Origin: UMGS1889 sp900556055
GTDB taxonomy: Bacteria; Bacillota; Clostridia; Oscillospirales; Ruminococcaceae
Assembly (NCBI GenBank): GCA_902463265.1
Contig: CABQEV010000036.1
Span: 1 to 13,035, forward strand
Direction of reading: 5' to 3'
DNA: 13,035 nt
In this document: one piece after another, positions 7,484 to 13,035 of the stretch
Layout: each line of letters opens with the position of its first letter
Numbering within the stretch: position 1 is the first letter of the stretch
Position numbers and translations under genes: made by a program
Notes under the pieces: model-generated
Seen by the model: only the letters and a program-made list of their open reading frames with translations
Told to the model about the DNA's origin: nothing
Databases searched by the model: none

Positions 7484-9772
7484 TTACACGACGATCTTTT
7501 TCCTTGTCTTGACAAACTTTTCAAATTCTTCGGCGGGCATAGGCTTTCCGAAGAAATATCCCTGTGCATGGTCGCAGCCCGATTCCTTCAGTATCTCCGC
7601 CTGACCTATCGTTTCTATGCCCTCGGCGATAGTTTCGATCTTCTTGGATTTTGCGATGCGGATAACAGCGGACACGATCTCACGTGAGATCTCGTCCTCT
7701 TCAAGATACATTATAAAGGAGCGGTCGAGCTTCAGCAGCGTGATCGGCAGCACCTGGATATAGCTGAGTGATGAGTAGCCTGTTCCGAAATCGTCCATGG
7801 AGAGCTTAACGCCTATCTCACGCAGCTCCTTCATCTGATGGATAGCCTGGTCGATATCCTTCAGGGCAAGACTTTCCGTCAGCTCGACCTCTAGATATTC
7901 GGGCTTCAGACCTGTTTTTGCGAGAGCCTTCTGGAGCGATTCCTTGACATCCGTCTGGTAGAAATCAACGGAGGTAAGGTTTATCGAAACTGTGATGGGC
8001 GGGAGTCCCATATCCTGCCATGCCTTGTTCTGGCGGCAGGCTTCGCCCAGTACAAAATCGGATATTTTCGTGATGAGCAGTGAATTTTCCGCAACGGGGA
8101 TAAACGCACTCGGCGGGATAAGCGTTCCGTCGGGCTTTTTCCAGCGGATAAGCGCTTCAACGCCGATTATCTCACCGTCTGCGAGATTGATCTTCGGCTG
8201 ATAGTAAAGCACAAGCTCGTGATTGTCGATAGCGCTGGCAAGCTCATTTTCGATGGTATTGCCTGCGAGTATCTTCTCATGAACGCTGTTGTCGTAGCGG
8301 ATTATATTTCCTCTTGTTCCGTCGGAAAGCGACAGAGAGAACTCGGAATGTTCGAGGACAGTCGCAAAATCAGAGCCTCCGTCGGACATCTTGCAGTAGC
8401 CTGCCGAGCAGGTTATGGTCTGGTTTGAGAAGATGTCGATATTGAGGTTTGCGATCCTGTTCTGTATCTTTCTGATGATTTCAAGGGGGTAGTTGTCGTT
8501 TCCGTTGTCCTTGATGAGCAGGGCGAAATTGTCGCCGCCTATTCTTGCGCCGAATCCGCCGCTTGTAAGGTTCGAGAGGATAGCCGAAGCTACCTCGGCG
8601 AGCAGCTTGTTTCCGTTGTTGTAGCCGCAGGTATCGTTGATGATATGGAACTTGTCGATGTCAAGGACTATTACCCAGTAGGAGATAGCTCCGCCCGAAT
8701 CCTTTGCGCACTCGAATGCTTCCTGACCTATCATCATGAACTTGTTTCGGTTGTAGATCTGCGTTACCTCGTCGATATACGCCATTCTTTCGATAAGCGA
8801 ATCCTTTTCCTTATCCTTGGTGATATCCATGACAGCACCGCCGACGCTTGTAAGGCGGCTGTCCATAGAATTCGGCATTATCTTATAGCGGAACATATAC
8901 CAATGATATGTATCATCGGAGGATCTGAGGCGGATCTCACTGCTGTGGATCTTGTTGATATCGCCGCTGTCGGCAAGGGCTTCCCCGCCGTCGGCAAAGC
9001 TTTCGAAAAGCACCAAATCCTTAGGGTGGACACGGCTTCTCAGGACGTTGCTCTTTACATACTCATTTTCAAGCCCGAGCATAACGAGCAGCTGATCCGA
9101 CAGATAGAAAAGATCCTTGTCCGGCTCCTTGAGGATAAGACCGATCTCGGAAAGCTCCATTGAAAGGGCGTACTTATTCTCGGTTTCGGCAAGGCTTCTC
9201 GAATACTGGAGGAGATCGTCCTTAAGCTTCATTGTTTCGGTGAGGTCGCTTCCGATGGACATCATCAGGTACTTTATTTTTGAGCCTGACTTTGAGATGT
9301 TCATGAGTGATGTGTTCCAGATGGTGGTGATGACGGAACCGCCCTTGCAGGTGACGTTGAATTCCTCGTCACGGCTGTTGATGATCGCCTGGAAATTCTC
9401 CTTGTTAAATGCGTCCTCGGGGAGGAGATTGCGGCGTTTTTTCTCATCTGCGATAAGATCCTCGGCGGTGTAGCCTGTTATTCTTGTAAGCTCGTTGTTT
9501 ACGAAGATATCCTCGAAATCCGTGTCCCACACGATGACCATGGCATTGATGTTGTCAGCCATTTTCTCGATATTCGCACGGTGCTTTACGGCAGTTTCCC
9601 TGCCGAGATAAAGCTCGATGCCGGCTGCCAGACCGGCAGACAGCGCAACAAAGCAGACATATCCCACAAGAGCCGCCTTGCTCATTTCGGGGAATATCAG
9701 CACGAACGCTATCATTGCCGCAGTGAGCAGTGCATAACAGACCGCAGTGATGATTATTTTCAGGTTTTTCAT
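7484..9772 (-). CDS. Membrane PAS-PAS-GGDEF(degenerate)-EAL protein
   Basis: 762 aa. Two N-terminal membrane segments (about 5-27 and 33-55) anchor it. Two PAS-like regions follow: about 68-180 (IEKMADNINAMVIVWDTD) and 200-320, which ends with the usual DITKDK linker and contains the HPKDL motif. The GGDEF domain (about 328-495) reads GGDNF (412-416), losing the catalytic Glu. Its GHxxGD-type motif is GYNNGN, and no RxxD inhibitory site precedes it. The EAL domain (about 505-755) keeps Glu539 (EAL), Asn598, Glu630, Asp660-Asp661 (DDFGTGYSS), Lys681, Glu717 and Gln737. It is therefore predicted to be a c-di-GMP phosphodiesterase, with the GGDEF part regulatory or GTP-binding. The ATG at 9772 has GAGGCGG 8 nt upstream, and a leader of about 100 nt follows the promoter. 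It may be the first gene of an operon with pfkA and thyA. Confidence 0.92.
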   Translation of the reverse strand: MKNLKIIITAVCYALLTAAMIAFVLIFPEMSKAALVGYVCFVALSAGLAAGIELYLGRETAVKHRANIEKMADNINAMVIVWDTDFEDIFVNNELTRITGYTAEDLIADEKKRRNLLPEDAFNKENFQAIINSRDEEFNVTCKGGSVITTIWNTSLMNISKSGSKIKYLMMSIGSDLTETMKLKDDLLQYSRSLAETENKYALSMELSEIGLILKEPDKDLFYLSDQLLVMLGLENEYVKSNVLRSRVHPKDLVLFESFADGGEALADSGDINKIHSSEIRLRSSDDTYHWYMFRYKIMPNSMDSRLTSVGGAVMDITKDKEKDSLIERMAYIDEVTQIYNRNKFMMIGQEAFECAKDSGGAISYWVIVLDIDKFHIINDTCGYNNGNKLLAEVASAILSNLTSGGFGARIGGDNFALLIKDNGNDNYPLEIIRKIQNRIANLNIDIFSNQTITCSAGYCKMSDGGSDFATVLEHSEFSLSLSDGTRGNIIRYDNSVHEKILAGNTIENELASAIDNHELVLYYQPKINLADGEIIGVEALIRWKKPDGTLIPPSAFIPVAENSLLITKISDFVLGEACRQNKAWQDMGLPPITVSINLTSVDFYQTDVKESLQKALAKTGLKPEYLEVELTESLALKDIDQAIHQMKELREIGVKLSMDDFGTGYSSLSYIQVLPITLLKLDRSFIMYLEEDEISREIVSAVIRIAKSKKIETIAEGIETIGQAEILKESGCDHAQGYFFGKPMPAEEFEKFVKTRKKIVV

Positions 9773-9882
9773 AAAATAAGCCGCCTCGTTTCAGATTTTC
9801 GTATATATATGCAGCGGATAAAGCCGATAAAAGGTGTCGTGTTTTGTAGGAAATATCAAAAAATCACTACTATACAGATATA

Positions 9883-9911
9883 ATTATATAACAATTTTTC
9901 ATATATGTCAA
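9883..9911 (-). promoter_or_regulatory. Near-consensus promoter of the EAL gene/operon
   Basis: On the minus strand, TTGACA (9906-9911) is followed after exactly 17 bp by TATAAT (9883-9888). Both hexamers are perfect sigma-A consensus. The predicted start is near 9876, leaving a leader of about 100 nt. It lacks the conserved cores of c-di-GMP riboswitches as I know them. It is the strongest promoter in the window by sequence. Confidence 0.88.
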
Positions 9912-10063
9912 GGTCATGCCGCAAATGGCGAAAAAAATTCAATCGCACGTCACAATTTTGCGAAGGCAGAGGGGTATGCAGAGGGTATATCGGCATGAAT
10001 GTAACAATTATTATCATTTGTGCTTTGTTTTTTCACATAAATATCACATTTAAATGATAAAAT
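9912..10063 (+). promoter_or_regulatory. AT-rich divergent regulatory region with candidate RR promoter
   Basis: This non-coding stretch lies between the EAL-gene promoter and the palindrome. A candidate plus-strand promoter has the extended -10 TGATAAAAT (10055-10063). The best -35 is TTCACA (10032-10037), with a longer-than-ideal spacer (18 bp to GATAAA, 20 bp to TAAAAT). A 9-bp perfect inverted repeat, TTATCATTT (10011-10019) and AAATGATAA (10052-10060), overlaps the -10 and could be a regulator site. Two short imperfect direct repeats (GAGGGGTATG and GAGGGTATA) lie near 9969-9989. I see no gene in it. Confidence 0.45.
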
Positions 10064-10068
10064 AAGAC

Positions 10069-10248
10069 TATAGGTTACCTCTAAAAACCATAGTGCCTTA
10101 GATGCGCAGTCAGATTTTTCGTCAGATTGTATAGAAATTTCGCAGGCATACTATCGTATGTCAAGAAATTTATGTGCAAGATGACGGAAAATCTGCAAGC
10201 AGATGAGGTGCTAAGGCTTTAGCCGGTGGTTTTTAGAGGTGGCCTATA
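10069..10248. mobile_element. 180-bp MITE-like imperfect palindrome
   Basis: The outer arms 10069-10090 and 10227-10248 are inverted repeats of 22 bp with two mismatches, including the perfect 13-bp CCTCTAAAAACCA and its complement. Inner arms also pair: GCCTTAG with CTAAGGC, and CAGATTTTTCGTCA with TGACGGAAAATCTG (one G-U). The centre is CATAC-TATC-GTATG. The whole segment is thus one long hairpin with no coding capacity. TA dinucleotides flank both ends, as expected for IS630/Tc1-type target duplication. The element type is an inference, since no transposase or second copy is in view. It lies between the candidate promoter and the response regulator gene, so it would be transcribed in the leader. 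Confidence 0.65.
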
Positions 10249-10277
10249 TACACCGTATGATGAAAGGGGCTGCTTTT

Positions 10278-10967
10278 ATGGCAAAAATACTGATCGTTGA
10301 CGATGAAGAGATGATAAGGAACGTTGTCCGCGAATATGCGGAATTTGAGGGATATGAAACAGATGAGGCGGAGGACGGTATGCAGGCAGTCGAAAAGTGC
10401 CGCAAAAACGACTACGACCTTATCGTTATGGATATTATGATGCCGAAGCTGGACGGTTATTCAGCGTGCAAGGAAATACGCAAGACAAAGCAGATACCCG
10501 TTATAATGCTGTCTGCAAGGGGCGAGGAGTACGACAAGCTTTTCGGCTTTGAGCTTGGCATCGACGACTATGTTGTAAAGCCGTTTTCGCCGAAGGAGCT
10601 GACTGCGAGGATAAGAGCCGTACTGAACCGTTCCGCAGGCAAAAAGGAGCAGAAAACGGACGTTATGAAGTTCGAGGGACTGGAAATAAATATCCCCGGA
10701 CGCGAGGTAATCGTTGACGGCACGCCCGCAAGCCTTACGCCTAAGGAATACGACCTGCTTTTCTATCTCGTCAAGAATAAGGGACTTGCGCTTTCGAGAG
10801 ATAAGCTGCTTGAAGAAGTCTGGGGCTACGACTTCTACGGCGATGACAGAACCGTTGACACGCACATAAAGATGCTGAGAAATTCGCTTGGGGTCTACCG
10901 CAAATTCATCGTGACTCTGAGGGGCATGGGTTACAAGTTCGACGCTTCTGCGCAGGATAACGGATAA
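10278..10967 (+). CDS. OmpR-family response regulator
   Basis: 229 aa from the ATG at 10278, which has AAAGGGG (10263-10269) 8 nt upstream. A longer in-frame reading from GTG at 10239 would start inside the palindromic element and has no Shine-Dalgarno, so I reject it. The receiver domain has Asp8-Asp9, phosphoacceptor Asp52 (IVMDIMMPKLDG), Ser79 and Lys101 (VVKPFSP). The winged helix (about 130-225) has LTPKEYDLLFYLVKNKG, VWGYDFYGDDRTVDTHI and ending GMGYKF, all canonical OmpR/PhoB. It is the cytoplasmic transcription factor partner of the kinase that follows. The stop overlaps the kinase ATG by one base (TAATG), so they are translationally coupled. Target genes are not evident, although self-regulation and control of the downstream membrane gene are plausible. 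Confidence 0.95.
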   Translation: MAKILIVDDEEMIRNVVREYAEFEGYETDEAEDGMQAVEKCRKNDYDLIVMDIMMPKLDGYSACKEIRKTKQIPVIMLSARGEEYDKLFGFELGIDDYVVKPFSPKELTARIRAVLNRSAGKKEQKTDVMKFEGLEINIPGREVIVDGTPASLTPKEYDLLFYLVKNKGLALSRDKLLEEVWGYDFYGDDRTVDTHIKMLRNSLGVYRKFIVTLRGMGYKFDASAQDNG

Positions 10968-12481
10968 TGAACAAATGCAGAAAAACACATTTCAGACAGA
11001 GCCTTCTCTATACTGTCTGGATATACTTCATGCTGTTTATAACGGCGATACTCATTCTCCTCTGGCTGACATTCGTTGTATCACTCGAATCAAACTACCA
11101 GATAATGAAAACGGCGGATATCACGACCGTTGCGAATCATATAATCACACATCACAATGATGAGGATTTCACCGATCAGCTGGACAGGCTGGCGTATGAC
11201 AACAGCATGTGCATACGCATAACCGATATGCGCGGCGTGACGGAATATTCCTATGACGTGATGGCGGGAAACTGCCTTATCCACGATGATTACGGCATGA
11301 ACCTTTTCTATTACCGAAGCAAGGTCCTCGAAAGTGACGACGGGTTCATCTATTATCAGGCGACTAATCCGAAATTCAACAACAAGACCCTGCTTTTCGT
11401 CATGCTGATGAAGGAAAACGGCGAACCCAAGGGATTTATCTACCTCAATACCTCGCTCGAACCTATCGAATCGACCGCTATCATCATAAAGCAGCAGATA
11501 TTCAGGATAACGATAATCCTCTTTGTCCTCGGACTGATAATATCGTTTTTCCTTGCAAAGCTGATAGCCGCACCTATCATAAAGATAACGCAGTCCGCCG
11601 AACATCTCGGAAAGGGCGAATATGACGTAAAATTTGACGGCTACGGCTATGAGGAAACGGAAATGCTCGCTTCTACGCTGAACTATGCCGCAGGCGAGAT
11701 ACTGAAGGTCGATTCGCTGAAGCGTGACCTTATCGCAAACATTTCGCATGACCTGAGAACGCCGCTGACGATGATAAAGGCATATGCCGAGATGATACGT
11801 GACCTTTCGGGCGACAATCCCGTGAAGAGGGCGCAGCATGTCAACGTCATAATCGAGGAAAGCGACCGTCTGGCGGCACTGGTAAATGATATACTTGACC
11901 TGTCGAAGCTGGAAAACAGCAACAATCTCGATAAGCGCAGGTTTGACATCTCCGAAAAGCTGGCGGATGTTCTTACGAGATATACCGTGCTTTCCGAGCA
12001 GAAGGGCTACAAATTCTATCTTTCGATAGATGAGCCGCATTATATCGAGGCAGATGTCATAAAGATAGAGCAGGTGCTTTACAACCTCATAAACAACGCC
12101 GTCAATTACACGGGCGAGAGCAAAACTATCTATATCACTCAGCTGAAAAGGGATAAGAATGTCCGCATTGAGATAACCGATACGGGCGACGGCATTGACG
12201 AGGAGCTTCTCCCGCTGATATTCGACCGATATTACCGTGCGGAGAAGCATAAGCGTGAGGTAGTCGGCACGGGACTGGGACTTTCCATCGTAAAGCAGAT
12301 ACTGAAGCAGCACAATTTCCCGTTCGGAGTGCAGTCAACAAAGGGCGTGGGAAGCACATTCTGGTTTGAAGCGCCCATCTCGGACGATACAAGGAGCATG
12401 AGTGAAAGGGCTCAGAAGGCGCTGTCATCGAGGATAAGCACAGCCGAAGCGAGCGACACGGGCGAAGATAAAGACGGATAA
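10967..12481 (+). CDS. Two-TM sensor histidine kinase
   Basis: 504 aa, cognate of the preceding response regulator by position. TM1 is at about 12-38. An extracytoplasmic sensor region of about 130 residues (40-172) follows, then TM2 at about 178-200. A HAMP linker (about 200-250) leads to the HisKA domain with His261 in NISHDLRTPLTMIKAYAE. The ATPase domain has the N box LINNAVNY (374-381), G1 DTGDGID (405-411), F box FDRYYR (419-424) and G2 GTGLGLS (434-440). All catalytic boxes are intact, so it should autophosphorylate and pass the phosphate to Asp52 of the regulator. A hydrophilic tail of about 35 residues (SMSERAQKALSSRIS and onward) extends beyond the ATPase domain. The stimulus is unknown; the sensor region has no motif I recognise. 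Confidence 0.95.
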   Translation: MNKCRKTHFRQSLLYTVWIYFMLFITAILILLWLTFVVSLESNYQIMKTADITTVANHIITHHNDEDFTDQLDRLAYDNSMCIRITDMRGVTEYSYDVMAGNCLIHDDYGMNLFYYRSKVLESDDGFIYYQATNPKFNNKTLLFVMLMKENGEPKGFIYLNTSLEPIESTAIIIKQQIFRITIILFVLGLIISFFLAKLIAAPIIKITQSAEHLGKGEYDVKFDGYGYEETEMLASTLNYAAGEILKVDSLKRDLIANISHDLRTPLTMIKAYAEMIRDLSGDNPVKRAQHVNVIIEESDRLAALVNDILDLSKLENSNNLDKRRFDISEKLADVLTRYTVLSEQKGYKFYLSIDEPHYIEADVIKIEQVLYNLINNAVNYTGESKTIYITQLKRDKNVRIEITDTGDGIDEELLPLIFDRYYRAEKHKREVVGTGLGLSIVKQILKQHNFPFGVQSTKGVGSTFWFEAPISDDTRSMSERAQKALSSRISTAEASDTGEDKDG

Positions 12482-12498
12482 ACAGGGGATAAAGGCTT

Positions 12499-12933
12499 AT
12501 GGAGATACTGATAGGAGCGATAGTTATCGCAGTTCTGCTTTTCTGCATGGGAGTGGGTGCGGGAACGATATTCATGCTGATATACATTGCGCTGATGATA
12601 GTGTCCGGCGGGATACTGATGATGTTTCTCAGCTGTCTTGTCACGCTTATCGGGTCGCATAAGGAAAAGGGTGTTTATACGAGAACGGATAAGCATCCGA
12701 AGCATAAATTCAGCTGTGCATATTACAGTGTCTGCGGGAAAGAGCGGGCGAATATATTTCCGTGTGAGAAGCTTGCGGGCGGTATGTACAGAGCGGATAA
12801 AGAGGTCACGGTGAGGCTGTCGAGGGACGGCGGGACTGTGATAGACGGGAATGCGTTTATCTGCATAATAGCGGGGAGTGTATTTTTTGCGGCATTTCTG
12901 GCAGCAGCGATAGTATTTTTCCCATTTGCGTAA
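12499..12933 (+). CDS. Hypothetical membrane protein in two-component operon
   Basis: 144 aa, not recognised as a known family. It starts 17 nt after the kinase stop, with GGGGA about 10 nt upstream, so it is probably cotranscribed. Two or three hydrophobic segments fill the N-terminus (about 2-22 and 23-52). A hydrophilic loop (53-117) contains three cysteines: FSCAYYSVCG and FPCE (Cys73, Cys79, Cys89). A last membrane segment spans about 119-141. The Cys-containing loop could bind a metal or form a disulfide, depending on its side of the membrane. It could be an accessory or target of the two-component pair, by position only. Codon use looks like its neighbours and there is no sign of a frameshift. 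Confidence 0.75.
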   Translation: MEILIGAIVIAVLLFCMGVGAGTIFMLIYIALMIVSGGILMMFLSCLVTLIGSHKEKGVYTRTDKHPKHKFSCAYYSVCGKERANIFPCEKLAGGMYRADKEVTVRLSRDGGTVIDGNAFICIIAGSVFFAAFLAAAIVFFPFA

Positions 12934-12951
12934 TAAACGAACAGCGCACTA

Positions 12952-13035
12952 TGCTTTTTATATTCAGGTGAACAGCACCCACAGACCCGCACCAGAAGCT
13001 AAAAAGCGTTGGGGTCCAGCCCTTGGGCTTTGGCA
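12952..13035 (+). repeat. Right repeat copy extending to window edge
   Basis: Bases 12952-12979 are the exact reverse complement of 1-28. Beyond it, to the window end, is non-coding sequence with the GC-rich hairpin AGCCC-TT-GGGCT (13018-13029) within GTCCAGCCCTTGGGCTTTGG. It starts 18 bp after the stop of the 144-aa membrane protein gene, and TGCTTTTTATATT could act as a weak T-rich end signal. The left copy is likewise at a transcript 3' end. The true repeat is probably longer than 28 bp but is cut by both window edges. Confidence 0.7.

Noticed and set aside
9773..9876. Possible c-di-GMP or other riboswitch in the leader of the EAL gene
   Set aside because: The leader of about 100 nt does not contain the conserved GEMM core motifs or a clear expression platform. 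I see only AT-rich sequence and weak pairing.
10239..10277. Upstream GTG start extending the response regulator by 13 residues
   Set aside because: The GTG lies inside the palindrome and lacks a Shine-Dalgarno. The extra residues precede the canonical MAKILIVDD receiver start, which has a good ribosome binding site.
11090..12313. Long open frame (407 codons) on the minus strand opposite the histidine kinase
   Set aside because: The opposite strand encodes a kinase with every catalytic box intact. The minus frame shows no recognisable domain, no Shine-Dalgarno and no promoter. It is a codon-bias shadow.
1..13035. Composite transposon or genomic island bounded by the terminal inverted repeats
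   Set aside because: There is no transposase or integrase. The contents are mostly core genes (metG, ddh, pfkA, thyA), and each repeat copy sits naturally at a gene 3' end.

Overview
This window looks like chromosomal DNA from a Gram-positive, low-to-moderate GC Clostridia of the Ruminococcaceae/Oscillospiraceae type. This is an inference. It rests on the meso-diaminopimelate dehydrogenase, the MetG with a C-terminal tRNA-binding domain, a Bacillus-like thymidylate synthase, strong Shine-Dalgarno sites and extended -10 sigma-A promoters. Ten protein genes are supported. There are no rRNA or tRNA genes, no CRISPR array, no transposase and no phage gene.

Left part (1-5180): a diaminopimelate dehydrogenase gene (minus strand, two tandem terminators) is divergent from a lone SAM-dependent methyltransferase gene. 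Then comes metG on the plus strand with its own promoter and a strong terminator, converging on an orphan OmpR/KdpE-like response regulator (minus strand) with its own promoter.

Middle part (5181-9911): a minus-strand run, in transcription order: a membrane-anchored PAS-PAS-GGDEF-EAL protein (degenerate GGDNF, intact EAL), pfkA, a small membrane protein, and thyA. The last three overlap each other. No terminator is visible between the EAL gene and pfkA, so one transcript could start at the near-consensus promoter at 9883-9911 and end at the thyA terminator at 5142-5174.

Right part (9912-13035): the roughly 500-bp divergent intergenic region holds a 180-bp imperfect palindrome with TA-type flanks (MITE-like) between a candidate promoter and a plus-strand operon. 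That operon encodes an OmpR-type response regulator, a two-TM sensor histidine kinase (translationally coupled) and a 144-aa membrane protein of unknown function.

The two ends of the window carry a perfect 28-bp inverted repeat (1-28 and 12952-12979). Each copy lies just downstream of an outward-reading transcription unit. The right copy continues into further repeat-like, hairpin-rich sequence at the window edge. This suggests a dispersed intergenic repeat family rather than a composite transposon. Most of the content is housekeeping plus signal transduction. The most unexplained signals are the two non-coding repeat elements and the linkage of a c-di-GMP-type enzyme to pfkA and thyA. I found no clear new multi-gene system.
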